Assembly (NCBI RefSeq): GCF_000518765.1 | Contig: NZ_KI912492.1 | Coordinates: 123,819 to 187,818 of the forward strand | Direction: 5' to 3' | Length of the DNA: 64,000 nt | DNA from: Ruminococcus flavefaciens ATCC 19208 | GTDB taxonomy: Bacteria > Bacillota > Clostridia > Oscillospirales > Ruminococcaceae | In this document: positions 43,462 to 51,860 of the stretch, in pieces | How positions within the stretch are numbered: position 1 is the first letter of the stretch | Layout of the letters: every line of letters begins with the position of its first letter | Notes under the pieces: generated by a model | What the model was told of the DNA's origin: nothing | Seen by the model: only the letters and a program-made list of their open reading frames with translations | Databases searched by the model: none | Made by a program: the position numbers and the translations under genes

Positions 43462-44628
43462 ATGACACGCCATAAACGCAGAAAAATCAAAGGAATCATC
43501 AAGTGCATCACAGTTGTTATGATGCCTGCAGTTATAGCCTCGGGCGTGCACGGAGTATCTGAGCTAAGGGCAGCCTTTTCCGATGCAAGAGCCTATACGC
43601 TTGACAGTACAGGTAGTTCATCAGCTAAGCATATCGAGATAACTTCTGAAAGCATAAGCAAAATAAAAAAGCAGGATGAACTTCTTTATGGCAGCAAGAT
43701 ACTGTCGGAGGGCTACGGTATTGAAGATGAAAGTGACAGATCAGGGGAGCTTGTGAGACTTCCCGATCCTCTCGACATGAAAGCCGACAGTGCAGGTGAA
43801 AAGCCTTATCCGACAACGTGGAATACTGATGGAGATATTGTTCGCCTTTCCTATGACAGATACAGCGGAAATGCGTTTTTTGACCTTGAAAAAGGCGGAC
43901 AGGTCAATAACAAGACTGATATTCCTAATGAGACATTAAAGAAGGAGAGCAGTTTTCTGCCTAATTTTACAGTATCAGATAAAGACGAGCCTCTTGTTCT
44001 TATATATCATACACACACCACCGAAAGCTATGAACCCTATGTCCGCGAGCACTATGACAGCTCCTTCAATTATCGTACTACCGATAATACCAAAAATGTT
44101 GTAATGGTCGGCGATGCCATACAGGCTGAGCTTGAAGCACAGGGAATAGGAGTTATACACGCAACGGCTGTTCACGATTATCCGTCGTATAACGGCTCAT
44201 ACGGCAGAAGCCGTGAGACTATAATGCCCATACTTGAAAAGTATCCCAGCATAAAGGTAGTCCTTGATATACACAGGGATGCTATATCTGCCGAGGGAGT
44301 GGCATATCAGCCCTTTGTGGAGATAGACGGCAGGGAAGCGTCACAGATAATGATAATATCAGGCTGTGATGACGGCACACTGGGAATGTCGAATTATATG
44401 GAAAATTTTCACTTTGCCTGTGCTTTGCAGCAGAAGCTTGAAACAGATCATGCAGGACTTACACGTCCAATACTATTTGATTACAGGCACTATAATCAGG
44501 ATCTTACAAACGGCAGTCTGCTCATTGAAGTAGGATCACACGGCAATACGCTTCAGCAGTCGCAGTACGCGGGACAACTGTTCGGCAATTCTCTCGGACA
44601 GCTTCTTAATTCTATGAAAAGGAGATAA
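43462..44628 (+). CDS. spoIIP: Stage II sporulation protein P
   Basis: The 388-residue protein has an N-terminal signal/TM segment (about 12-38), a variable linker, and the SpoIIP amidase/endopeptidase domain with LIYHTHTTESYEP and VLDIHRDA. In the SpoIIDMP machine it degrades septal peptidoglycan during engulfment. A GAGGTGAG site precedes the ATG. It is a strong marker that the organism belongs to a spore-forming lineage. Confidence 0.94.
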   Translation: MTRHKRRKIKGIIKCITVVMMPAVIASGVHGVSELRAAFSDARAYTLDSTGSSSAKHIEITSESISKIKKQDELLYGSKILSEGYGIEDESDRSGELVRLPDPLDMKADSAGEKPYPTTWNTDGDIVRLSYDRYSGNAFFDLEKGGQVNNKTDIPNETLKKESSFLPNFTVSDKDEPLVLIYHTHTTESYEPYVREHYDSSFNYRTTDNTKNVVMVGDAIQAELEAQGIGVIHATAVHDYPSYNGSYGRSRETIMPILEKYPSIKVVLDIHRDAISAEGVAYQPFVEIDGREASQIMIISGCDDGTLGMSNYMENFHFACALQQKLETDHAGLTRPILFDYRHYNQDLTNGSLLIEVGSHGNTLQQSQYAGQLFGNSLGQLLNSMKRR

Positions 44629-44629
44629 T

Positions 44630-44935
44630 ATGCGAAAAAATAAAAAAATTACCACCCTCACAGCAGTATTTCTTTATCTGCTTCTGAGCGGCGGTTTGTG
44701 GATGTTTATAAATTCATATGCTAACTCTCATAATCAGATGAGTGAGGAAAAGATGATACCTGTCGGAATGGCAGTAACTCAAGACAAAGCCTCTGTTGAG
44801 ATACTTGACCATTGCGGTGAATTCAGCCTTTCGGGAATAGCTCCTGACAGCAAGACCTACTGTGCGGCATATCTTGCTTCACCTGATGAACTGAAAGCGG
44901 CAGCATATATTATTTATTTATGTATAAAGGTTTGA
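44630..44935 (+). CDS. Small membrane protein downstream of spoIIP
   Basis: The 101-residue protein has one N-terminal TM helix (about 9-28) and an extracytoplasmic remainder with two Cys. No family is recognised. It starts one base after the spoIIP stop, with AAAGGAG inside spoIIP, so coexpression is likely. Its 3' end overlaps the convergent gene by 18 bp. Its C-terminus (AAAYIIYLCIKV) looks abrupt, so a 3' truncation is possible. Confidence 0.65.
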   Translation: MRKNKKITTLTAVFLYLLLSGGLWMFINSYANSHNQMSEEKMIPVGMAVTQDKASVEILDHCGEFSLSGIAPDSKTYCAAYLASPDELKAAAYIIYLCIKV

Positions 44936-45469
44936 CTGCATAGTCTCATAGAACGAATTTAATTCCCCTGTATAGATAAGGTCAGCCCCAGGAAAAGTCC
45001 TGAAATCATCAGGCTTATAGAGACAAAATGCTTTTTCCAGCGGAATGCCTATCTTATCCATTGTATAAGCAACAAACTGCGAACAGACAAAGCTCCTTTC
45101 ACGTTTCCATTCTATATTGAAGTAAACTGCAAGAAGTCCGAGCAGGTTGTATGAATAAACCTTACGGTGTTCCTCAAAGTGATTTATGATTATATTAAAG
45201 GCTTCCTTTTGTTCGTGAGAGACCTTTATACGGTATATTTCACATGGAATGTTATGATATTGACCGAGAGTACCCTTTCCCACAACTTCCTTGTTGAAGG
45301 TAGCGGGGAGCGGAAATGGCCGATATGTGCGGCAGAAGCTGTACATTTCGGAAAGATCAACATCACCTGACAGAGAAACATGATTATAAGGCTTTTTTGT
45401 GAAAAATTTGAAGAATCGTGCGGGTCGCGTACCTGTCTGCGCAACTATAAGATAAATATAGTCCCCCAA
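44918..45469 (-). CDS. YiiX-like permuted papain-fold protein (NlpC/P60 superfamily)
   Basis: The 183-residue protein carries His in KKPYNHVSLSG near the N-terminus and Cys in SFVCSQFVAYT near the C-terminus, the permuted order of YiiX/YebB-like papain-fold enzymes. They may act on peptides, lipids or wall amides; the substrate is unknown. The start is a TTG (45467-45469) behind AGGAGGG, and the longer frame to 45592 is rejected. There is no signal peptide. Confidence 0.82.
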   Translation of the reverse strand: MGDYIYLIVAQTGTRPARFFKFFTKKPYNHVSLSGDVDLSEMYSFCRTYRPFPLPATFNKEVVGKGTLGQYHNIPCEIYRIKVSHEQKEAFNIIINHFEEHRKVYSYNLLGLLAVYFNIEWKRERSFVCSQFVAYTMDKIGIPLEKAFCLYKPDDFRTFPGADLIYTGELNSFYETMQSNLYT

Positions 45470-45565
45470 AACGTTCCCTCCTAATTTATTTTTTATAATT
45501 ATAGCATAAATGCTTGCAAATTTCAAGAGTTTTTGATATAATAATAAAGTACATTTACTATTTGT

Positions 45566-45637
45566 GCGCCTGTAGCTCAGTGGATAGAGCATTGGCCTCC
45601 GACGCCATGTGCGCTGGTTCGATCCCAGTCAGGCGTA
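45566..45637 (+). tRNA. tRNA-Arg (anticodon CCG)
   Basis: A full cloverleaf is visible: acceptor GCGCCTG/CAGGCGT with a terminal G-T, D-arm GCTC...GAGC, anticodon loop CTCCGAC giving anticodon CCG (reads CGG), T-arm with GGTTCGATCC, discriminator A. CCA is not encoded. It borders AT-rich accessory DNA on the right, so its 3' end is a possible integration site, though no second copy is seen. Confidence 0.92.
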
Positions 45638-45669
45638 TACCGAAATGGCTGAATACAGCCATAAAGCCG

Positions 45670-45724
45670 AAAGAGCGATCATCTGATATGTGTTTATTGC
45701 TGTCAGTTATTCGCTCTTTTTGTT
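45670..45724 (+). terminator. Terminator after tRNA-Arg
   Basis: AAAGAGCGA (45670-45678) and TCGCTCTTT (45711-45719) form a 9-bp stem with a long, partly paired loop, followed by a T-run. A smaller hairpin GGCTG/CAGCC (45647-45660) precedes it. Confidence 0.65.
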
Positions 45725-45810
45725 TTAGGTAATAAATAGGTAATACATAATTTTGTGAAAATTGACATTTTTAAGGCTTTACACACTGTAATAATTTGGA
45801 GTGTGAAAAT

Positions 45811-45918
45811 ATGACCCGAAGAGAAAAAGGTGAAAACAAGGAGAGTCAATTGCAGGAAATAGCGGCAGAGGGTAAAATATATACATGGGCAACCTCGAAG
45901 AACTCACAAATAAAATGA
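45811..45918 (+). other. Short open frame in an otherwise geneless stretch (45725-46041)
   Basis: A 35-codon frame beginning MTRREKGENKE has a plausible TTGGAGTG site, but the product is not recognised and may be a fragment of a mobile-element gene. A second short frame (MGNLEELTNKM) overlaps it. Nothing else is supported between the tRNA terminator and the ABC-cassette promoter. Confidence 0.25.
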
Positions 45919-46041
45919 ACGTACAGAACAACAGGAAGGGAAGGCTTGAAACGTCCGTGTGATATCAATAAGAAATTGAAAGAATCGGGACTTTGTAGGT
46001 CTGAGTGAAAAAGCAAACCTTATTAATCAGAAAAAGAGATA

Positions 46042-46070
46042 TTGACATAATATGTATAATGTGATATAAA
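46042..46070 (+). promoter_or_regulatory. Promoter of the ABC exporter cassette
   Basis: TTGACA (46042-46047) and TATAAA (46065-46070) are separated by 17 bp, about 90 bases before the first gene. Confidence 0.72.
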
Positions 46071-46160
46071 TATTTTAAAATTCATCAACTTAAAAAGTGA
46101 AAAAATTAATATCCATTACAGTTTTTTCGCAGCAAATTACTTTATATGATTGGAGAAAAA

Positions 46161-46568
46161 ATGAATAAGAAAAATCTATTATTTGCAGCATTAATGTTAG
46201 TAAGCGGTCTTTTTCTGACGTTTGGTACATTTACTTTCTTTAAAGGGTGTCCTGCGTCCGATCATGTAATGATGTGCAGTGTCTCTGCAAAGATCGTTAG
46301 TGCATTAGGTATCATAACAATACTTAATTCCGCTATGCTTTTATTATCGAAAAAGAAAAGCTTTCAGACAGCTATTGCTCTTAATAATGCAATGATTTTT
46401 ATTATGTCTGTACTTGTTCCCGCTTTTATTGTAGGTGGCTGTAAGATGAATTCGATGCGTTGTCATACAGTATCGTTCCCAATGATATATTTAGCTGCAT
46501 CATTTGGAATTATTGTATCTGTTATTTTTTTATTAGTCAATAAGAATAAAGAGGAAGAAAGCAAGTGA
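46161..46568 (+). CDS. DUF4418 family membrane protein
   Basis: The 135-residue protein has four hydrophobic helices and conserved cysteines (FFKGCPAS, MMCSVS, GGCKMNSMRCH), the plan of DUF4418. These proteins are found beside MacB-type ABC exporters, and here the next gene overlaps by four bases (GTGA). The start at 46161 has TTGGAGA at good spacing. Function is unknown, possibly a partner of the transporter. Confidence 0.8.
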   Translation: MNKKNLLFAALMLVSGLFLTFGTFTFFKGCPASDHVMMCSVSAKIVSALGIITILNSAMLLLSKKKSFQTAIALNNAMIFIMSVLVPAFIVGGCKMNSMRCHTVSFPMIYLAASFGIIVSVIFLLVNKNKEEESK

Positions 46569-47731
46569 AAAAGCTATATTTGCTTAAACTTCTTGTAAAG
46601 GACATTTTGCACAGCAATATTACATATGTTACAATTCTGACCATAATTGCATTTGTGAATTGTATTTCAATAATGGCTAATATTTGTTCTTATAGTTTTT
46701 CAAAAAGTATAAATAACGTTACTGATAAGCTTGGTGCCGATATTATTATTGTATCACAAGAGTATGATTCGGATCTTCAGGATATGTTGTTTATGGGGTA
46801 TCCGAGCACATTGCTTTTTGAAGCTGATTTTTATGATGAACTGTTGAAAAAGGATTGCATAAAAAATGTGACGAAGCAATTGTTTTTATCATCTTTAAGC
46901 AGTTCATGCTGTGAATCGGAAGTTCAGTTTATTGTGTATGATGATACTTCTGATACTTTAGTGAATTCACTTATTGAAGAATATGTTCCTGAAAATGACA
47001 GAAGAGATATAATAATCGGTTAAAATATCCAGTATGAGATAGGTGATAAGGCTAAATTTTTTGATTGTATTTTCAGAGTAGCAGGAAAATTAGCACCTAC
47101 CGGCATGGGGTATGATGATTGTATCTTTGTAAAAGAAAAAGTTGGTGAAAGCGTACTCAATTTTCTTAGAATAGAAAACAATAATACTAACTGTTCAATG
47201 ATACTGATCAATGTAAAAGACGATGTAGCATTAGATTCAGCTTATAATGAGATATCTTCCATTGTAAAAGATAAAGATGTTGCTGTTTACAAGACAAATG
47301 AGATATTTAGTGACATCTCTTCCAAAGTCAGCATCTTTTCGGGATTGGCTGTATTCTTTGTTATCATTCTTGAAATAATATCATGCATTGCATTATTCGC
47401 TATTTTCACATTATCAGTTGAGACAAGAAAGAGCAGTATAGAGGCTTTGGATATTATTGGTGTATCTAATCGTAACAAGGCAATACTTATAATTTCAGAA
47501 GGAGTTATTTTAACCCTTTTCTCAGCTTTGATAGGCGAAATAATTGGTGTTTTGCTGCTCGTTATATTCAGAAGCACGATCGAAACGGCTTTGGGGCTTC
47601 CAATTATTGTGTCAGGCAGGATACTGATTACTGCGATAATAGGAATGGGCGTTTCTGTTGTAATATCTGTTGTTGCAAATGTTTATTCAGCATATCTGAC
47701 ATTTAAGATCAGCAATAAGGAAAAGAATTAA
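46565..47731 (+). pseudogene. MacB/FtsX-type ABC permease interrupted by an in-frame stop
   Basis: One continuous frame encodes a MacB-like permease: N-terminal TM (about 15-40), a periplasmic-type domain, and three C-terminal TM helices in FtsX arrangement. A TAA at 47021-47023 splits it. The residues read NDRRDIIIG, stop, NIQYEIGDKAKFF, with the same frame on both sides, so a single substitution (for example GAA to TAA) explains it. There is no ribosome site for restart at 47105. The start is a GTG overlapping the DUF4418 stop. Readthrough cannot be excluded. Confidence 0.85.
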
Positions 47732-47732
47732 T

Positions 47733-48386
47733 ATGATAAAATGTGAAAATGTTTCTATTGATTATAAAAACAGAGAATGCATTCTTGAAAAAGTAAATAT
47801 TTGTTTTGCACCATCTGAGGTATATGTTATAATCGGCAGTTCGGGAGCAGGAAAAAGTACGTTGATAAATTCCGTTTTAGGTTTTAAGAAACCTTCAACA
47901 GGAGTTATCAGCTATGACGATGTTGACATATATAGTATAGCCGATAATAAACGTGCTTCTTTGAAGAAAAAATTCGGTTATGTACCACAGAGTTACAGTT
48001 TGATCGACAGTCTTAGTGTCATGGAGAATGTTTGCATTGCTTCTTTATTTTCTGATCCTTTAAAAAAATTTGAGTCTGAACACGAAAAAACTGAAAGAAT
48101 TTTAGAAACACTTAATATCAAGCACCTGATGAATGTTACGACAAAAAAGATCTCTGGCGGAGAAAAGAGACGTGTAGAGATTGCAAGGGCGTTTATAAAA
48201 GGTGAAGAAGTTATTGTTATGGATGAACCTACAAACAATCTTGATGATATGTCGGTTGAATATGTTAAAGGATTGATAAATGAGTATATGCAAAAGCCTG
48301 AATTTTACAGAGCAATTGATACTAAAGGAAAAAATATTGAAACACCTGCTTATATTGCAAGCAGCCAATATGAATTCTGGAAATAA
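47733..48386 (+). CDS. ABC transporter ATPase, C-terminally altered
   Basis: The 217-residue protein has Walker A GSSGAGKST, a Q-loop (GYVPQSY), signature ISGGEKRRVEIARAF and Walker B VIVMDEPTNNLDD. After the D-loop the expected beta-strand and H-loop (switch His) are missing. The tail EFYRAIDTKGKNIETPAYIA does not resemble the family and probably results from a deletion joining foreign sequence. With the broken permease next to it, the exporter is likely nonfunctional. Confidence 0.85.
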   Translation: MIKCENVSIDYKNRECILEKVNICFAPSEVYVIIGSSGAGKSTLINSVLGFKKPSTGVISYDDVDIYSIADNKRASLKKKFGYVPQSYSLIDSLSVMENVCIASLFSDPLKKFESEHEKTERILETLNIKHLMNVTTKKISGGEKRRVEIARAFIKGEEVIVMDEPTNNLDDMSVEYVKGLINEYMQKPEFYRAIDTKGKNIETPAYIASSQYEFWK

Positions 48387-48393
48387 AAAAAGA

Positions 48394-48427
48394 ACGATCC
48401 TGTGGATTAACACAGGATCGTTTTTTA
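48394..48427. terminator. Bidirectional terminator
   Basis: AACGATCCTGTG (48394-48405) and CACAGGATCGTT (48412-48423) form a perfect 12-bp stem with A- and T-runs outside, between convergent stops. Confidence 0.9.
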
Positions 48428-49492
48428 TAGCCCTTGTAAGGCTTTCATTCTTGCTTTATCTTCATACATCATAGCATCTATCTCTTTTATAAGCTCGTCG
48501 AGATCCATGCCTTTCTTGTATTCTCCGCAACCCATTGCTATACTGTAGCCTCTGCTGTGGACGGCTTCTTTTATCTTCTGCATCATTATTTCGGTATCAG
48601 AACGTGAAGCTGACGGGAAAAGTATTTCAAACTCATCTCCGCCCATTCTGTAGAATCTGCATCTTGAAGGGATTATCTCGAATGTACTTTCAGAGACTGC
48701 AAGAATAGCTTTATCGCCTTCGTCATGACCAAGATTATCGTTTATCTGTTTAAGACCGTTCAAGTCAATAGATATAACGAACATCTGGTGCTTCTTCATA
48801 GTTAATATATCTCTGTAGAAGCAGTGTCTGTTAAGTGCGTTTGTCATAGCATCGCGGGTAAGGGTCTGTGTAGTGAAGAAAAGGTAATAGAACACACAGC
48901 TCAGAACAGCCATACCGCTTATAAGGTATCTGAAATGCAGGAAAGTGTTAAGAAGTGTCGCTGAAAAGATAGCTGCACTCAGAACTGTCAGGAAAATACT
49001 TTCCAGCCTCAGACCAAGTCTGAACTTTATAAGCGAAGCTGAAAGCAGCACACAAAGGTACATAAAGCTGAAAATGAAAGGAACAGCCGCAAATGTTTTT
49101 AATGTCTGATTTCCCATTTCATCAAATTGGAAAACGCAGCCGTTGAAAATGCTTATTATACAGACAATACAGTTTATAGTAGCCAGAATCTCCAGAGTAC
49201 GTTTGACTCTTTTTCCGATAACTCCCGAAATAAATATAAATGGCATGATAACAGGACCGCTGATAGAATAGCTCACGGCAGCATTTATTTTCAAAAGCGT
49301 CAGATTTTCGCCTGTTCCCTGATAAGTGTATGCAATAATGTTGCATATAAGCATCACCAGCGAAATGGCGGTACCGATCATAAAGTAATTTTTTATTTTA
49401 GTGCTTACAGTTGAATTAAATATTAAGAACAGAAAGAGAGAAAGATTTGCAACAATGATAAGATAACTCATCTGTACAACATCTCTGATCAT
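48425..49492 (-). CDS. Membrane diguanylate cyclase (GGDEF)
   Basis: The 355-residue protein has about six or seven TM helices (residues 5-210) and a C-terminal GGDEF domain with DAMTNALNRHCFYRD, DLNGLKQINDNLGHDEGD and an intact RMGGDEF. It should make c-di-GMP from two GTP. The RxxD inhibitory site five residues before GGDEF is absent, so product inhibition may be lost. A G7 ribosome site stands before the ATG. It is the synthetic counterpart of the EAL protein at 9594. Confidence 0.93.
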   Translation of the reverse strand: MIRDVVQMSYLIIVANLSLFLFLIFNSTVSTKIKNYFMIGTAISLVMLICNIIAYTYQGTGENLTLLKINAAVSYSISGPVIMPFIFISGVIGKRVKRTLEILATINCIVCIISIFNGCVFQFDEMGNQTLKTFAAVPFIFSFMYLCVLLSASLIKFRLGLRLESIFLTVLSAAIFSATLLNTFLHFRYLISGMAVLSCVFYYLFFTTQTLTRDAMTNALNRHCFYRDILTMKKHQMFVISIDLNGLKQINDNLGHDEGDKAILAVSESTFEIIPSRCRFYRMGGDEFEILFPSASRSDTEIMMQKIKEAVHSRGYSIAMGCGEYKKGMDLDELIKEIDAMMYEDKARMKALQGL

Positions 49493-49626
49493 ATGTCATT
49501 CCCCCCCATGTTAAATAGATGTTATAATTATTATAACATATTTTTTAAATAAAATCAAGAGCTTTCACAAAAATCTGCGTTTAATATCAAAAAAAATGTG
49601 CAAATCAGATAAAGAGACTGAGAGAG

Positions 49627-50277
49627 TTATATTTCTTTTTCTACAATAGAAACAGCCCATTCTGTATCAATGAGGAACTCGTCATTTACAGCAAGAGGTA
49701 TCTTGAAGGACTCAGCTACCATGTCGTAGGATTTCTTATCGACACTTGTTCTGCCCCATTCGTTATTATCGAATTTTACAGCAAAACTGTGTGAGCCGTC
49801 CTCTTCCTTGTTGAAGTATATTTCCATAACGTTAAGATCCGGGAATGACTTCTGAAGTTCAGCTATGGCAAACACCTTCATTATCTCAAGGATACGGTCA
49901 TCAAGGCCTTCATCGAGTATGATAAGCTTTTCACGGAGCTGATTTATATCAGAAACAACGCGCTTGGTATAGCTTTCGTTGAAATCGTAGCCGCTTTCAT
50001 TGTCCTCGTTGATATGCTTCATAAATTCAACGGCTGATGAAGGATTACCCGGAACATAGCAAAGCAGGTATTTCTCGCTTACCTGATGATAGAGAGTAGG
50101 GTAGAAGATAAGAGACTTGTTATCGCAATGCGGACAGTGCCATGCGAATACTTCACCGCTTCTTATCATAGCTTTTATCTGAGGATCGGTCTTTGTGTCC
50201 ATAGTTTCCCATACAAGCATTTCCGATTCGTGATTGCACTTAGGGCATTTTATCTTTTCCATATGACTTTTCGACAT
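49627..50277 (-). CDS. CpXC-domain protein
   Basis: The 216-residue protein has an N-terminal zinc-ribbon CpXC domain (IKCPKCNHESEM, then HCPHCDNKS) and a mixed C-terminal region. CpXC proteins are of unknown function. The start is chosen at 50277 for AGAGGT at good spacing. It is flanked by a diguanylate cyclase and a geneless stretch with hairpins. Confidence 0.82.
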   Translation of the reverse strand: MSKSHMEKIKCPKCNHESEMLVWETMDTKTDPQIKAMIRSGEVFAWHCPHCDNKSLIFYPTLYHQVSEKYLLCYVPGNPSSAVEFMKHINEDNESGYDFNESYTKRVVSDINQLREKLIILDEGLDDRILEIMKVFAIAELQKSFPDLNVMEIYFNKEEDGSHSFAVKFDNNEWGRTSVDKKSYDMVAESFKIPLAVNDEFLIDTEWAVSIVEKEI

Positions 50278-50339
50278 AGATATACCTCTTTTCATTTATT
50301 ATTAAAACATAATTGTCGTTCAAGACAGCTATTTTATGA

Positions 50340-50403
50340 AAGAATTTACGCTCCGCGAACTCAGTTCGCGTTAATAACCGCCTGAAAGCGTTTATTAAGT
50401 ACA
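50340..50403. other. Intergenic hairpins between the CpXC gene and a membrane-protein gene
   Basis: GCGAACT-c-AGTTCGC near 50355-50370 is a tight palindrome, and AATAA-C-CGC with GCG-TTTATT follows. They could terminate the minus-strand gene ending at 50494, although no strong T-run is present. Confidence 0.4.
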
Positions 50404-50493
50404 CATTAATTATAACATATTATAGTTGTTATTTCAAGTGGTGATGGACTTATACAGAATTGATCTTTAGGTCTGTTTCTTAGACATTTGGGT

Positions 50494-51732
50494 TCAGCTG
50501 ACCTTTACTTTTGCTTTTTTAGCCTTTTCAAAGTCCATTTCTATGATATTGTCATCTGTAGGCGAAGTGATCTCATCATGAAGAGTATAGAAAACGAATG
50601 CGGCATTAATTATTTCGATAAGAGCAAGCAGCCTCAGGTCTATTGGATTATGTTCGTAGAGATATTTTAAAAGACACTGCACTGAACAAAACTGAGTAGT
50701 TGCGATCAGCCATGCTCTTTTCCTGTAATAAAAAGCGAAAATCACGAACATTATCTCAGTGAAATACATATATCTCTCATGCATATGAGGAAGAACAAAA
50801 GGAACGATAAATGAAGCAAGTGTGGCTATACCTATCACTGTTTTTGGGGTTATTTTCATATTCTTTCTGGTGATATAGTAGTACATGAAGATCAATACAC
50901 ATATACCTGCAAAATAAATACCGGCAGCACCGAGATTTTTATCATCAATATCCTCCAGCAAAGACCATATATTCGCAAGAGAAAGGGTCAGCTGAGGATA
51001 CTGCTCGGACTGTTTGAAATAAACAGTAAGCAGCCGCATGAAATCTCCTCCTGCTATTGCAGCAGGGATTATGGATATTATATACATTATGGGTATCCAT
51101 AGCAGTGTGCGCCAGCGGATTTTCCTGAGTATTACGAGTATGCCTATGAGAGGCGTCAGGAATATTGCCTGTATCTTGAAAGAGAAGGATATTCCAAGCA
51201 TTATCATTGAAAGGCGGTCTTTTCCTTTTAACATATAATACAGGCTCATCACAAGAAATGTGGTGTATATAACATCACATTGCGCCCATGCAGCTGAGTT
51301 CAGCACTACTGTAGGCAGACAGAAGGTCACACCGAAAGCTATTACAGGCATATTAGAATCAGCCGGATCTTTTAACTGGACGATCTTCATGACGAATAAT
51401 GACATTATGAAGTCGAATATTACAGAAATCAGTTTTATTCCTATATGTATCTCAAGATTGGTATAAGTAAGAGCCGCCAAGAAGTAATAATACATAGGCG
51501 TATAGTCGCCGATATCATCACTGACAGCTGCAAATCCGTTATTCTCTTCAATATAATAATACCATGGGGTCAGGAAAAGGTTAATGTCGTCCGTCAATTT
51601 GGGGAAAAGCTTGAATCTGAGTTCCGTGCCGAAAATGCATACAGCTATTATGAATAATACCCTGAGTACGGCGTCCTGATTTTTATTCAGCCATTCCTTA
51701 ATTATTTTATAAGTATTGGATACGTTTTTCAT
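50494..51732 (-). CDS. GT-C-like polytopic membrane protein (putative glycosyltransferase)
   Basis: The 412-residue protein has about ten TM helices. The first extracytoplasmic loop contains TDDINLFLTPWYYYIEENN and DIGDYTPMYYYFL, acidic patterns typical of lipid-linked-sugar GT-C mannosyl-type enzymes, plus SAAWAQCDVIYT. It probably transfers a sugar outside the membrane. The GGAGG site directly follows a terminator-like hairpin in the leader. The upstream acyltransferase gene may belong to the same surface-modification theme. Confidence 0.82.
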   Translation of the reverse strand: MKNVSNTYKIIKEWLNKNQDAVLRVLFIIAVCIFGTELRFKLFPKLTDDINLFLTPWYYYIEENNGFAAVSDDIGDYTPMYYYFLAALTYTNLEIHIGIKLISVIFDFIMSLFVMKIVQLKDPADSNMPVIAFGVTFCLPTVVLNSAAWAQCDVIYTTFLVMSLYYMLKGKDRLSMIMLGISFSFKIQAIFLTPLIGILVILRKIRWRTLLWIPIMYIISIIPAAIAGGDFMRLLTVYFKQSEQYPQLTLSLANIWSLLEDIDDKNLGAAGIYFAGICVLIFMYYYITRKNMKITPKTVIGIATLASFIVPFVLPHMHERYMYFTEIMFVIFAFYYRKRAWLIATTQFCSVQCLLKYLYEHNPIDLRLLALIEIINAAFVFYTLHDEITSPTDDNIIEMDFEKAKKAKVKVS

Positions 51733-51754
51733 TTGTGTTTGCCTCCAATAAAAA

Positions 51755-51785
51755 AGGCGTAAAGAAAACTGATATCATTACGCCT
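51755..51785 (-). terminator. Terminator-like hairpin in the leader of the GT-C-like gene
   Basis: On the minus strand AGGCGTAA and TTACGCCT form an 8-bp stem followed by TTTTTT and then the GGAGG site of the next gene. It either terminates the acyltransferase transcript or attenuates the following gene. Confidence 0.72.
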
Positions 51786-51800
51786 AAATAACATATAATA

Positions 51801-51829
51801 ATTTTAACCTAAATCATAATTTTTGTCAA
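51801..51829 (-). promoter_or_regulatory. Promoter of the GT-C-like gene
   Basis: On the minus strand TTGACA (51824-51829) and TAAAAT (51801-51806) are separated by 17 bp. A start near 51794 would give a leader of about 60 bases containing the hairpin. Confidence 0.7.
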
Positions 51830-51860
51830 TAGCATTACAAGCATAATAAGACAGACGAGC

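Noticed and set aside
45514..45732. Frame across the tRNA-Arg gene
   Set aside because: It translates the tRNA itself and is a known kind of spurious frame.
47105..47731. Second half of the permease as an independent gene
   Set aside because: Same frame as the first half, no ribosome site at 47105, and it begins in the middle of a MacB-type domain.
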